38,637 nt of DNA from Lentimicrobium sp. (GCA_024709105.1 JANJXJ010000095.1:1-38637), one strand, 5' to 3'; positions 8,283 to 17,341 are shown, counted from the stretch's first letter. The notes: generated by a model from the letters alone, not told the origin. A program made the numbers and translations.

Positions 8283-10148
8283 TCAGGAATTATTTTTTTT
8301 GCGATTGCTTTTTTTTGTGCTTTTTTCTTTACGGTTCGACTTTAAAACTTCAAGTTTTTCTTTGATTTGTATCTGCAAATCATCTGCTTTTTCAACATCA
8401 GGCTCTACAGGAAGCATAATGTAAAGTTTGTTTCTCAGCTCCTTAAGAAGTAAGTTTATCGCTTCAAGCAGGCGTGCATCCTGCTTTAAGTGCGAAACGA
8501 TTTTCCTCTGTTTCTTCCGGTCTTCGGCTTCTGAATATTTAATATCGTACTGTTGATCAGTTACTTGAATATGGTTTTCGTTTAAAAGGAAGCGGACTCT
8601 GTAATAAATTCGGTTGATAAAACGGGTAAGAATACCAAGGATTTTTAATCTTTGCGCTGCCGGTGCATTTTCTACAGCCGTGACCATAAATGCAACAGCA
8701 GCCTGAAAATCTTTTCTGAGGAAGGCTGCAATAGCCATGGAAGTGCTGCTTGCCGATTTCCCCGATTCAAGTTCCTTGAGTAGCAGTGTTTCAGGGGTTT
8801 CCTGTCCTGCAAATTCGAGCACAGCGGCATCGGTAAATATGGCGTTACTTGTAAGTCTTGATTTAAGCAATACCCCTGAGAATGATGTGCACCGGCTTAA
8901 TGCAACATAAACTTGTCCGGGAGCAAATGCCTCGCCCAGATCGGCAATAATTTTTTCGAATGTAAGCCCCTGACTTTTATGCACCGTAATGGCCCATGCC
9001 AATTTCAGGGGATATTGTACAAAACTTCCGATTACCTCTTCGGTGACTTTATTTTCGGAATTATCCCAGGTGTATTTGATGTTGTTCCACTCCTCGCGCA
9101 CAACCGATATAAAGTCACCTTCGGGCAAAGCAACAAACAGGCCTTCATCTGAGATTTCAGCAACATGCCCGATTTTGCCGTTGTAATATTTTTTATTTCT
9201 GTCGTTGCGAAGAAACATTACCTGTGCGCCCACTTTAAGCCGCAAAGTTGCATCAGCCGGGTAACTGTTTGCCGGGAAAGTACCTTCGACCAGCGCCTCG
9301 AAATGATGCATCGGCTCTTTTATTTCGAGCAGTCTGCGCTCATTGATTTCTTCAACCATCCGGTTATGGGTGGCAAGAATGATGTATTCCTCTTCCGATT
9401 CCGGCATAAATCCATGCAGAAAACGGCTGTTCAGCATTTCAAGATCATTATGGCGGAGTTTGTTTACCCGGATTCTGTTCAGCAGTTCAATAAATTGCTG
9501 ATCTGTTTGCCGGTAAACTTTCTTGAGTTCAATAAAAAGCGGTTTTTGCTCAGAAATCACTCTTGAATTGAAGAAATACGGGCTTTGATAAAACTGTCTG
9601 AGAATGTTCCAGTCGTCCTGATTTGTTATGGGCGGCAACTGAAAAGTGTCGCCGATAAGCACCATCTGCACTCCGCCAAACGGAACCGACTGCCGCTTTC
9701 TGTAGATTCTCAGCAGACTGTCAATCACATCCATCAGATCGCACCTCACCATCGAAACCTCATCAATCACCAGCAATTGCAGGCCGCGGATGATTTCAAG
9801 CTTGTCGCGGTTCATCCTGAAGTGATCATAAACTCCGGTTTTGTCGGGATCGTCAGGCGGAATAAAGGTTCTGAGCCTTTTGTCGCCAGGAACATACACC
9901 GAAGGCCTGATGTTGAAAAAAGAGTGAATGGTTTGTCCGCCGGCATTCACAGCTGCAACGCCTGTGGGCGCAAGCACAACCATATTCTTCTGGCATCTTG
10001 ACTTGATGTAACGCAGGAATGTGGTTTTACCCGTGCCGGCTTTTCCGGTGAGGTAAAGCATTTTATTGGTATGCTCCACAATTTCAGCAGCATACCTGAA
10101 TTCCTGATTGTTGTCGTCAAATTTTATTTCTACTTCTTCCTCAAACAT
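8283..10148 (-). CDS. PIF1/RecD2-like superfamily 1 DNA helicase
   Basis: The protein is 621 residues. SF1B helicase motifs appear in order: GKAGTGKT (35-42, Walker A), PTGVAAVNAGG (61-71, motif Ia), LLVIDEVSM (125-133, Walker B), GDTFQLPP (166-173, motif III), KKVYRQTD (motif IV), AITVHKSQGLTFEK (motif V) and YVALSRCTSFSGVLL (motif VI). Known PIF1-family enzymes unwind DNA 5'-3' and resolve G-quadruplexes or replication blocks. After motif VI there are about 150 residues of mostly helical, charged sequence without a recognised domain, ending in a Lys-rich tail (KSNRKEKSTKKSNRKKNNS) that could bind nucleic acid. Several antisense frames over this gene are shadows. Confidence 0.9.
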   Translation of the reverse strand: MFEEEVEIKFDDNNQEFRYAAEIVEHTNKMLYLTGKAGTGKTTFLRYIKSRCQKNMVVLAPTGVAAVNAGGQTIHSFFNIRPSVYVPGDKRLRTFIPPDDPDKTGVYDHFRMNRDKLEIIRGLQLLVIDEVSMVRCDLMDVIDSLLRIYRKRQSVPFGGVQMVLIGDTFQLPPITNQDDWNILRQFYQSPYFFNSRVISEQKPLFIELKKVYRQTDQQFIELLNRIRVNKLRHNDLEMLNSRFLHGFMPESEEEYIILATHNRMVEEINERRLLEIKEPMHHFEALVEGTFPANSYPADATLRLKVGAQVMFLRNDRNKKYYNGKIGHVAEISDEGLFVALPEGDFISVVREEWNNIKYTWDNSENKVTEEVIGSFVQYPLKLAWAITVHKSQGLTFEKIIADLGEAFAPGQVYVALSRCTSFSGVLLKSRLTSNAIFTDAAVLEFAGQETPETLLLKELESGKSASSTSMAIAAFLRKDFQAAVAFMVTAVENAPAAQRLKILGILTRFINRIYYRVRFLLNENHIQVTDQQYDIKYSEAEDRKKQRKIVSHLKQDARLLEAINLLLKELRNKLYIMLPVEPDVEKADDLQIQIKEKLEVLKSNRKEKSTKKSNRKKNNS

Positions 10149-10260
10149 CGGGGTTCTTTTGGCAGGCGCTAATTTAGCGATTCTTTACGGATTGCTGTGC
10201 TTCAAAATCCAGTTTACATAACTGCAGAAGCCCGGATTATCACACTTATCCATATAAAAA

Positions 10261-10286
10261 TCCCGGAAAGCAGATGCCTTCCGGGA
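10261..10286 (-). terminator. Rho-independent terminator of the BACON-protein gene
   Basis: An 8-bp stem (TCCCGGAA 10261-10268 / TTCCGGGA 10279-10286) with a 10-base loop. On the minus strand it is followed by a T run (plus 10256-10260), as expected downstream of the minus-strand gene ending at 10335. A plus-strand T run (10294-10303) also follows, so it may work in both directions. Confidence 0.8.
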
Positions 10287-10334
10287 GTTGATTGTTTTTT
10301 TTTCAGGAATTCCTGATGCGGTTTCAGATGAACT

Positions 10335-12959
10335 TTATTTGTTGAGCATTATTTTTCTGCGGTACTCCTGTTCCTTGCTTCTGATAACGATGAAGTAAGT
10401 GCCGGCAGGTTGTGCGGAAATATCTGCAAACACCATTTTTGTTGAAGTATAGGATTTAAAATCGCTAACTGTTGTGCCGGCTGAGTTTAAAATCCCGAGT
10501 GTGAAGTCTCCGGTAACTGCATTGGGAACAACAATGGTAATTTGTCCTGTTGTTGGGTTGGGATAGACTTTGAAATCCTGTGAATCAGGTTTTTGTACAT
10601 CAGTTAGTAAGCCTTCCTGGGTGAGTGAAACCTGCACATCGCTGCTTCCGATAGCTGAGACAGTAAGTATGGCCGTGCGGTCGTTGTTGGTTTGGTTGGC
10701 TGCAAATTCAACCATAATATTTCCGTTTCCAGTGCCTGATGAGGTAGGAGTGCACCAGTCAGCATCACTCACAACACTCCACACAGAATTGGATGAGACA
10801 TTGTATATGGCGGTTCCTGCATTGTGCCCGACCACCTGTTGGTCAGGGGTTACGGCCAGGGTAGCTTCGATTCCTGCCTGTATTACGGTAACAATTTCTT
10901 CCGGGGCACCGGTTACTGTAACTGTGATGGTGGCAGAACGGGGATAAATGGTGGTGTTCTCTTCGAAAAGTGCTATCAAATCTTCGTTTCCGGAGCCGTA
11001 AGGCGTGGTAATGCACCAGGGCTCACTGGAATTGGCCAGCCATGAAGTATTGGATAGAATTGTAAAAGTTGCTGAACCTGCTGCAGGAGTGACATTCTGG
11101 AAGGAAGGCGCTATTGCAAAAGATATGGCGGTTCCGAATTGTGTTACGGTTACCTGCTGATCGGTCGTGCCATCGGCCGAAATGGTAATCACTGCCGTCC
11201 TCTGATCGGTGGATGTGTTGTCGCTGTATGTTGCATTAAGGATGCCACTGCCAGAGCCCGAAGGAGTTACGGTACACCAGGTGGCATCGCTGGTTGCAGT
11301 CCACTGGGTATTGGAGGCCACATTGAATTCGGTTACACCGGCATAGGGTTGCACTGTTTGTGATGCCGGACTCACTGCCAGTGTGGCAGCGGCTCCTGCC
11401 TGAATCACTGTAACTGTTTGTACAACTGTACCTCCTGCTGTTGTTGTTATGGTGGCAGTTCTGGATGTCAGCTCTGTATTTGCGGTGTAGCTGGCTGTTA
11501 ATGTGCCATTGCCGCTACCCGATGGAGTAACGGTGCACCAGGATGCATTGCTGGCCGATGTCCAGGGTGCATTTGAAGCCACACTGAAATTAGTAGTACC
11601 TTGTGCTGCTGCCACCGACTGCGATGCAGGACTTATTGCCAGTGTTGCTGCCGCTGCCGCCTGCACCAGAGTGACTGTTTGAATAAGTGTGCCGGCCGCT
11701 GTAACAGTAATGGTTGCGGTTCTGGAAGAAAGGGCGGTGTTTTCGGTATAGCTGGCATTCAGCGACCCGTTTCCACTGCCCGATGGGGTGACTGTGCACC
11801 AGTCTGCGTCACTTTGAGCAGTCCAGCTGCTGTTTGAAGAAATACTGTAATTTACTGAACCCGCTGCTGCACTTGCGTTTTGTGTTAACGGCGACACTGC
11901 CAGAGTAGCGGTAACTCCGGCCTGTATTACGCTTACAGTCTGGCTTCCGGCCCCGGCAGCATCAATGGTAATGACTGCTGTGCGGGAGCCGGGCGAAGTG
12001 TTTTCTGAATAATTGGCGGTAAGTGTTCCGCTGCCACTCCCCGAAGCTGTAACCGTGCACCAGGAGGCACTGCTTTGCGCGGTCCAGTTGGCCTGCGTGG
12101 AAATATTAAAATTAACCGATCCAGCTGATGATGAAACGTTTTGCTGCAGCGGATTTACTGCAAGAGTTGACCCACCCTGCTCATAAGCGATGGAAGCGTC
12201 AAATAGCTCAGTAACCAGTTGAGGGGCAACAAGTTCGGTTGCTGCTGCGTTGGGGTGGCTGTCGCTGTTGCTCACGGCATAATCAAGTATCATAAATCCC
12301 TGATCGTTGGTGAGTTTTGAGAAATAGTCAAAAACATATATGTTTGGAGGGAAGGCTCCGTAAACAGGATCCAAGCCGGCAGCGAGTGTATCTTTTGCCC
12401 ATTCGCAGAATTGTTTGGAGAGTGCAGCGGCATTGGCATTGGTATTACCCGGTGTATGAGGCGCATTGGTCCAGATCATAAAGAAATTCTGCGGCCTGGC
12501 AGCCATGCGGCTTACAATATTGCGCCAATGCCATTTGTAATTGTAATTGGTCTTCAGGGTAGGAGTGAGGGTGTCAGTTGCCTGTCCCCAGCCCACCATT
12601 TCGGATGATGGATAACAGGTTTTAACAATTACAATTTTATTGGCATTCATAATCGGGGTAATGTTGGCGGTGGGATCGGTGCCATCAAAAATATTGTGCC
12701 AGCGGGCCCATTCGTTGTCCCATGGATTCAGAGGCCACGACTGTGGCATAATGAGTGAAACTGCCTGAGTGCCGGTGTATCCGTGCAGGGCATTGTATGC
12801 TGCAATTTCCTGTGGAACACTGGTTGATGAGCCATTGGGTCCCCATATTCTTGCTCCCGAAGAATGTGGCAGCAGGCGCCCGCTCCTGAATAACTCCTGT
12901 GCATCAGAAGTAATTGATAAAGAAAGTAAGGCAAATAAGATGGGTAAAATGTTTCTCAT
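10335..12959 (-). CDS. T9SS-exported SGNH-like protein with six BACON repeats
   Basis: The protein is 874 residues from ATG 12959; an earlier in-frame ATG at 13007 would place 16 residues before the signal peptide. The signal peptide is residues 1-21. Residues ~25-262 look like an SGNH/GDSL-type domain: KIVIVKTCYPSSE near 108-120 and DSHPN at 233-237 (the usual Asp-x-x-His region, here D-S-H). Six BACON (Bacteroidetes-Associated Carbohydrate-binding Often N-terminal) repeats of about 86 residues follow at 266-786, each with a W-C-T-x-T-x-x-G-S/T-G core and an RTAxITxxAxG strand. Residues 787-874 are a T9SS sorting domain (FKVYPNPTTG ... YRRKIMLNK). It is probably a surface or secreted protein acting on glycans or mucin. 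The enzymatic activity is uncertain because the nucleophile Ser block is not canonical. Confidence 0.85.
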   Translation of the reverse strand: MRNILPILFALLSLSITSDAQELFRSGRLLPHSSGARIWGPNGSSTSVPQEIAAYNALHGYTGTQAVSLIMPQSWPLNPWDNEWARWHNIFDGTDPTANITPIMNANKIVIVKTCYPSSEMVGWGQATDTLTPTLKTNYNYKWHWRNIVSRMAARPQNFFMIWTNAPHTPGNTNANAAALSKQFCEWAKDTLAAGLDPVYGAFPPNIYVFDYFSKLTNDQGFMILDYAVSNSDSHPNAAATELVAPQLVTELFDASIAYEQGGSTLAVNPLQQNVSSSAGSVNFNISTQANWTAQSSASWCTVTASGSGSGTLTANYSENTSPGSRTAVITIDAAGAGSQTVSVIQAGVTATLAVSPLTQNASAAAGSVNYSISSNSSWTAQSDADWCTVTPSGSGNGSLNASYTENTALSSRTATITVTAAGTLIQTVTLVQAAAAATLAISPASQSVAAAQGTTNFSVASNAPWTSASNASWCTVTPSGSGNGTLTASYTANTELTSRTATITTTAGGTVVQTVTVIQAGAAATLAVSPASQTVQPYAGVTEFNVASNTQWTATSDATWCTVTPSGSGSGILNATYSDNTSTDQRTAVITISADGTTDQQVTVTQFGTAISFAIAPSFQNVTPAAGSATFTILSNTSWLANSSEPWCITTPYGSGNEDLIALFEENTTIYPRSATITVTVTGAPEEIVTVIQAGIEATLAVTPDQQVVGHNAGTAIYNVSSNSVWSVVSDADWCTPTSSGTGNGNIMVEFAANQTNNDRTAILTVSAIGSSDVQVSLTQEGLLTDVQKPDSQDFKVYPNPTTGQITIVVPNAVTGDFTLGILNSAGTTVSDFKSYTSTKMVFADISAQPAGTYFIVIRSKEQEYRRKIMLNK
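10602..12164 (-). repeat. Six tandem BACON-domain coding repeats
   Basis: About 1.56 kb made of six diverged units of 258-261 bases each, in register with the protein domains. The most similar neighbours are units 2, 3 and 4. Units 5 and 6 have diverged (WCITTPYGSG and WCTPTSSGTG in place of WCTVTPSGSG). Such an array can expand or contract by recombination. Confidence 0.85.
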
Positions 12960-13035
12960 AACAACTGTTTTAATTAACAATGCACTGCTTTTGGCAGTGT
13001 AAATCAAAAAGAAATTTGTTTTTGTAGTCCCCTTT

Positions 13036-13043
13036 CAAAAATA
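13036..13043 (-). promoter_or_regulatory. Bacteroidetes -7 box and 5' UTR hairpin of the BACON gene
   Basis: The minus strand reads TATTTTTG (TAnnTTTG), about 77 bases before ATG 12959. The predicted leader contains a 6-bp hairpin, CACTGC (12983-12988) / GCAGTG (12994-12999), with a 5-base loop. Confidence 0.4.
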
Positions 13044-13171
13044 ACAATTAATTGGGGGTTGTGTTCAGAAAACAATGCAATGACTTAATAATTAACAAAA
13101 TAATAACAATCATCTGCTGATAAAGGCCTACTTTCATTTCTGATTTTTTATTTCAGTAATACTTATGATTC

Positions 13172-13738
13172 TTAATTCTCCAGCCAGTTTTTTATAATTC
13201 TTTTTCCTTCGGGGGTCATAACGGATTCGGGGTGAAACTGCACTCCGCAAATATTGTATTGCTTATGCCTGAGCGACATGGGGATTCCCCTTTTATCGAA
13301 GGAGGTAACAATCAGGCCCGATGATTCAGGAATATCTTCAACTGCCCAGCTGTGGTATAGTCCGGCTTCAAAACCTTTTTCAATGCCTTTGAAAAGAATA
13401 TCAAACGGTTCTGATGGTATTACAAAAGCAGTTTCGCCGTGCAGTATTTGACCAGGCTGAAAAAGCCTGCCCCCGAATACTTCTGCAATGGCCTGCATTC
13501 CCAGACAAACACCAAGAATTTTCTTTTCAGGGCCGGCTCTGCGGATCAGGTCCTTTAAAATGCCCGCTTCCGCTGGTAGTCCGGGGCCGGGCGAAAGTAC
13601 TATGGCTTCGTATTCCATAAAGTCAGCTTCAGGATCATCGTTTCTTCTGATTACTACTTCCTCTGCCCCGGCTTCTTCGAGCAACTGGCGCAAATTGTAG
13701 GTGAAAGAATCGTAATTGTCGAGCAGCAGTACTTTCAT
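13172..13738 (-). CDS. pabA: Aminodeoxychorismate synthase glutamine amidotransferase (PabA/TrpG type)
   Basis: The protein is 188 residues, the normal length for this class I glutamine amidotransferase. It begins MKVLLLDNYDSFTYNL. The oxyanion-strand motif SPGPGLP is at 49-55, the nucleophile is C78 in GVCLGMQ, and H169 and E171 lie in QFHPES, completing the triad. It hydrolyses glutamine and channels ammonia to the chorismate-binding subunit. PabA and TrpG cannot be told apart by sequence alone and often are one shared protein; the divergent pabB-pabC pair 181 bases away and the absence of other trp genes favour PABA synthesis. Confidence 0.88.
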   Translation of the reverse strand: MKVLLLDNYDSFTYNLRQLLEEAGAEEVVIRRNDDPEADFMEYEAIVLSPGPGLPAEAGILKDLIRRAGPEKKILGVCLGMQAIAEVFGGRLFQPGQILHGETAFVIPSEPFDILFKGIEKGFEAGLYHSWAVEDIPESSGLIVTSFDKRGIPMSLRHKQYNICGVQFHPESVMTPEGKRIIKNWLEN

Positions 13739-13754
13739 ATGCGGAATTCAACTG

Positions 13755-13762
13755 CAAAAATA
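13755..13762 (-). promoter_or_regulatory. Bacteroidetes -7 box for pabA
   Basis: The minus strand reads TATTTTTG (TAnnTTTG), 16 bases before the ATG at 13738, implying a very short leader. It shares the 181-base divergent interval with the pabB promoter. Confidence 0.45.
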
Positions 13763-13893
13763 CAGCTTTATGCTTATGTGGCATTCATGCTGTAAAGTTC
13801 CGGAATGCCTAATTTATTTGAACTGCGTTCAGGAGATTATTTTCAGGGATTTTCAATCTTTCTGAACATCTGAACCAACACTATAAAATGTTG

Positions 13894-13901
13894 TATTTTC
13901 G
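13894..13901 (+). promoter_or_regulatory. Weak -7 box for pabB
   Basis: TATTTTCG differs from TAnnTTTG at one position and ends 18 bases before ATG 13920. It is called mainly from its position, opposite the pabA box. Confidence 0.3.
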
Positions 13902-13919
13902 CGTCACATTCAGGATAAT

Positions 13920-14897
13920 ATGTTTGAGAATTCTGCGGTCTTTCAGAAAATGAACCAATTCGGACAGGAAAGAAAACCATTTCTGTTTATGATTGATTTT
14001 GAATGTGAAAGGCCTGTGATGGTGCCGCTTGCCGAAGCTGCAGCAAAGGGATTGTTTTATAATTTCAGGGGAATTACCAACGAGGAACAGTTAATTCCTG
14101 ATCCGTTTATTCCTTTGGAATTCAGTAAAATGCCAAAAAGTTTCGAAGAATATCTTCATGCCTGGGAAATTGTTATGAAAGGCTTGAAGTTCGGTAACAG
14201 CTATCTGGTAAATCTGACCATGGCAACACCCATAGAAATCAACATATCGCTGAAGGCTGTTTTTCAGCGCAGCACTGCTCCCTATCGCCTGCTGGCCGGG
14301 GACGATTTTGTTGTTTTTTCTCCTGAATGCTTTGTCAAGATTGAGAAGAATACGATTTTATCATTCCCGATGAAAGGGACGATAGATGCCGGCATACCCG
14401 GAGCTGCAGAGATACTGATGAACGATCCCAAAGAACTTGCTGAACACAATACTATTGTTGACCTGATTCGCAACGACCTGAGCATGGTGTCGTCCGGAGT
14501 AAAAGTGAACAGATTCCGTTACCTGGATCACATCACCACCAATCAGCGCAATTTGTTGCAGGCCAGCTCCGAAATCAGCGGCCTGCTGCCTTCTGACTGG
14601 AATTCCTGTTTGGGAGATATCATCGCAACGCTGCTGCCTGCCGGAAGTATTAGCGGAGCTCCCAAACGGAAAACGGTTGAAATCATCCATGAAGCAGAAC
14701 AAGGGCCAAGGGGTTTTTACACGGGCGTTTGTGGTATATTTGATGGCAGCAACCTCGATTCTGCAGTTATGATCAGATTTATTGGGAAGGAAAACGGTAA
14801 ATTTGTATACCGCAGCGGAGGTGGAATTACCATCAACAGTGAAGCCCGCAAAGAGTATCAGGAGTTAATTGACAAGGTTTATGTCCCTTTTGTTTGA
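13920..14897 (+). CDS. pabB: Aminodeoxychorismate synthase component I
   Basis: The protein is 325 residues, a compact chorismate-binding enzyme without the long N-terminal domain of enterobacterial PabB. Conserved blocks: FPMKGTID at 149-156, EHNTIVDLIRNDLS at 175-188, LLPAGSISGAPKRKT at 238-252, GPRGFYTGVCG at 262-272 and a GGGITINS end. The Lys in PMKGT (K152) is the residue that distinguishes aminodeoxychorismate synthase (PIKGT, covalent Lys intermediate) from anthranilate synthase (Ala). It converts chorismate plus ammonia to 4-amino-4-deoxychorismate for folate. Its last 17 bases overlap the next gene's start, consistent with translational coupling to the lyase. Confidence 0.9.
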   Translation: MFENSAVFQKMNQFGQERKPFLFMIDFECERPVMVPLAEAAAKGLFYNFRGITNEEQLIPDPFIPLEFSKMPKSFEEYLHAWEIVMKGLKFGNSYLVNLTMATPIEINISLKAVFQRSTAPYRLLAGDDFVVFSPECFVKIEKNTILSFPMKGTIDAGIPGAAEILMNDPKELAEHNTIVDLIRNDLSMVSSGVKVNRFRYLDHITTNQRNLLQASSEISGLLPSDWNSCLGDIIATLLPAGSISGAPKRKTVEIIHEAEQGPRGFYTGVCGIFDGSNLDSAVMIRFIGKENGKFVYRSGGGITINSEARKEYQELIDKVYVPFV

Positions 14898-15480
14898 AAC
14901 CATCAGCATCCGTGAAGGCAAGCCTGAAAATCTTTTCTGGCATCAGGCCCGCATGGACCGGTCGGTGGAACATTGTTTGGGCCGCAAAAACAAAATTGAA
15001 CTGATCAGAGAAATTTCAATACCTGATTTTGCACGCTCCGGACATTTCAGATGCCGGATTGATTACACCACCACCATCACAAAAATAGAATTCAGCAGCT
15101 ATAGACTGGCTGATATTAAGAACCTTAAAATGGTTGATATTCAGGATTATGAATATTCCTTTAAGTTTGCCGACAGGAATACGCTGAATGAATTTTTCAA
15201 GCAAAAAGAAGAATGCGATGATGTGCTCCTGGTGAAAAATGCTTGCATTACTGATAGTTCTTATGCCAACATTGTTTTTTGGAACGGCAAGGAATGGATA
15301 ACTCCGGATACACCATTGCTCAAGGGTACCTGCAGAGCCCGATTGCTTGCATCCGGAGTAATCAGAGAAAAAAGAATACTTACAAACGATCTGAAAGATT
15401 TCCTTTATTTCAGGTTGATTAATGCCTTGCGGGGTTTTGAGGATAGTCCTGATATTCTGATATCGGCAATAAGGCTATGA
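14881..15480 (+). CDS. pabC: Aminotransferase class IV, probable 4-amino-4-deoxychorismate lyase
   Basis: The protein is 199 residues from ATG 14881; ATG 14869 in the same frame would add four residues. It is short for fold-type IV PLP enzymes, which are usually 270 or more residues; the N-terminal domain is reduced. The PLP lysine is probably K95 in SFKFADRNTL, and ITDSSYANIVF (123-133) matches the family's E/D-x-S-x-x-N phosphate-binding region. TPLLKGTCRARLL (144-156) is typical of the lyase subgroup. It would cleave aminodeoxychorismate to PABA and pyruvate. Overlap with pabB gives strong context. A D-amino acid or branched-chain aminotransferase is less likely because of size and neighbours. 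Confidence 0.8.
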   Translation: MSLLFETISIREGKPENLFWHQARMDRSVEHCLGRKNKIELIREISIPDFARSGHFRCRIDYTTTITKIEFSSYRLADIKNLKMVDIQDYEYSFKFADRNTLNEFFKQKEECDDVLLVKNACITDSSYANIVFWNGKEWITPDTPLLKGTCRARLLASGVIREKRILTNDLKDFLYFRLINALRGFEDSPDILISAIRL

Positions 15481-15518
15481 ATGCAGTAAGTTAAATTATT
15501 GATTGAGAGGATATAAGT

Positions 15519-16784
15519 ATGAAGAAAGATAATCCGGTTATTGTTAAAGACCTGCAGTACTATAAGTTCTGTGCTTACGGCTTTTTCAAAAACCTCAGGT
15601 TTTTTGAGCCATTTCTGTTGCTTTTTCTGCTTTCAGAAGGCGTTTCTTATCTCGAAATCGGCACCCTTTATGCCATCAAGGAGATTACCATCAATATTTT
15701 TGAGATACCTACCGGAGTTTTGGCCGACAGCATTGGCAGGCGAAGAGCTATGATCTCGGCTTTTGTGTTTTATATCATTTCATTTGTAATCTTTTATCTG
15801 TCAGATACATACTGGATGTTTGTGCTGGCAATTCTTTTTTATGCCTATGGCGATGCCTTTCGCACCGGAACCCACAAAGCCATGATTTTTGAATATCTCA
15901 AAATCAACGGCTGGCAGAATCAAAAGGTTCACTACTACGGGCATACCCGTTCATGGTCGCAGATGGGTTCGGCAGTTTCGGCGCTGCTGGCTGCGTTTAT
16001 TGTTTTTGTTACGGGTGAGTATCAAACAGTTTTTTTGTTTTCGGTGATTCCTTACCTGCTCGACCTGGCTTTGCTAAGTTCATATCCGAAATCGCTTGAC
16101 GGTCAGCGCAAGCGCCCGGCAAAAGGGGAGCTGATTAACAGTTTTAAATCAACCATTAACGATTTTATTTATTCTTTCAGAAACATTCACATGCTCAGGG
16201 CAGTACTCACCCAGTCGGTTTACACCGGATATTATAAAGCTGTGAAGGATTACCTGCAGCCGGTGATTAAGACGTTTGCCTTAAGCCTTCCTTTTCTTGT
16301 TTATCTCGAAACCGGGCAGCGCTCGGCTTTGCTGGTGGGAATAGTATATTCACTTATTTACCTGCTTACCTCCTTTACTGCGCGTAATTCTGGCAAATTT
16401 GCTTCCCGTTTCAGTGATCTGGCTCTGCCATTGAATGTAACCATGCTGGCCGGACTTTTATTGGGATTGCTGAGCGGACTGTTTTTTTACAATGGGTTGT
16501 ATCTGTTTGCCATTGTGTTTTATGCCGGAATTTACCTGGTTGAAAATCTCAGAAAGCCAATTGGTATTTCTCTGGTTGCTGACAGGCTCGAAAAAGACAT
16601 TCTTGCAACAGCTTTATCGGCTGAATCTCAGGCCGAAACATTATTTGCTGCCCTGCTTGCGACGCTGCTGGGCTTTGCTGCCGACCAATGGGGTGTTGGT
16701 ATTGCATTGATGCTGGTTTCAGGAATGCTGATACTTTTAATGCCACTTTTTTCAGCAATGAAAACGATGAAAATTGATGAGTAA
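15519..16784 (+). CDS. MFS transporter
   Basis: The protein is 421 residues with about 12 hydrophobic segments in two halves, split by a charged loop near 195-215 (KSLDGQRKRPAKGE). The MFS motif A analogue GVLADSIGRRRAM lies at 66-78 between helices 2 and 3. It resembles the 'EIPTGVLAD' subgroup of uncharacterised inner-membrane MFS exporters. The substrate is unknown. It follows pabC by 38 bases on the same strand and may be co-transcribed, but a link to folate metabolism is only positional. Confidence 0.8.
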   Translation: MKKDNPVIVKDLQYYKFCAYGFFKNLRFFEPFLLLFLLSEGVSYLEIGTLYAIKEITINIFEIPTGVLADSIGRRRAMISAFVFYIISFVIFYLSDTYWMFVLAILFYAYGDAFRTGTHKAMIFEYLKINGWQNQKVHYYGHTRSWSQMGSAVSALLAAFIVFVTGEYQTVFLFSVIPYLLDLALLSSYPKSLDGQRKRPAKGELINSFKSTINDFIYSFRNIHMLRAVLTQSVYTGYYKAVKDYLQPVIKTFALSLPFLVYLETGQRSALLVGIVYSLIYLLTSFTARNSGKFASRFSDLALPLNVTMLAGLLLGLLSGLFFYNGLYLFAIVFYAGIYLVENLRKPIGISLVADRLEKDILATALSAESQAETLFAALLATLLGFAADQWGVGIALMLVSGMLILLMPLFSAMKTMKIDE

Positions 16785-16903
16785 CCTGGGATAATCATTA
16801 ATCTGCCCGAATTTGAAGTTTACGTTTTCACCAACTGTAAGGCTTATTAAATATATTTCCTTCAAAATCCTGTAATTTTTCTCTCAATTATTCCTTAAAA
16901 TGC

Positions 16904-16911
16904 TACTTTTG
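16904..16911 (+). promoter_or_regulatory. Bacteroidetes -7 box for ridA
   Basis: TACTTTTG matches TAnnTTTG and ends 29 bases before ATG 16941. The same octamer precedes the lipid kinase gene at 22798. Confidence 0.5.
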
Positions 16912-16940
16912 AAGTCAGAAATCAACCGAAAAACCTATAT

Positions 16941-17318
16941 ATGAAAAAGATCATCCACACCGACCATGCTCCCAAGGCAGTCGGACCTTACAGTCAGGCC
17001 ATTGAAAGCAATGGTACTCTTTACATTTCGGGCCAGATACCCATTGACCCTGCCACCGGCAAGTTTGTTGAAGGCGGCATTAAGGAACAAACCGAGCAGG
17101 TAATGAAAAACATAGGTGCAATTTTACAAGCTGCCGGCTATACCTACGAGGATGTTGTAAAGTCAACCTGCCTCTTGTCGGATATGGATAACTTTGCTGC
17201 CATGAATGAGGTATATGGAAAATATTACCCTCAGAATCCTCCGGCACGCGCCGCTTATGGCGTTGTAAGACTTCCGTTGGGTGCACTGGTTGAAATCGAA
17301 ACCATAGCAACCAAGTAA
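16941..17318 (+). CDS. ridA: RidA family enamine/imine deaminase (YjgF/YER057c/UK114)
   Basis: The protein is 125 residues, the standard length. Family signatures: GPYSQAI (15-21), LYISGQIPIDPATG (27-40), the catalytic Arg in NPPARAAYGV (R103, equivalent to R105 in characterised RidA) and LVEIETIA (116-123) with the conserved Glu. The archetype hydrolyses reactive 2-aminoacrylate and related enamines released by PLP enzymes such as threonine or serine dehydratase, protecting PLP enzymes in the cytoplasm. It has its own promoter box upstream and a hairpin terminator downstream, so it is probably monocistronic. Confidence 0.93.
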   Translation: MKKIIHTDHAPKAVGPYSQAIESNGTLYISGQIPIDPATGKFVEGGIKEQTEQVMKNIGAILQAAGYTYEDVVKSTCLLSDMDNFAAMNEVYGKYYPQNPPARAAYGVVRLPLGALVEIETIATK

Positions 17319-17341
17319 TCACTTTTACGTTTTCAAAATTC

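Noticed and set aside
9165-10001. Two long plus-strand frames (133 and 138 codons) antisense to the helicase
   Set aside because: The helicase has all family motifs on the other strand; these translate to shadow sequence without domain features.
13172-14897. Anthranilate synthase TrpG/TrpE for tryptophan
   Set aside because: PMKGT carries the Lys typical of PabB, a PabC-like gene overlaps, and no trpD, trpC, trpF or trpA/B genes are present.
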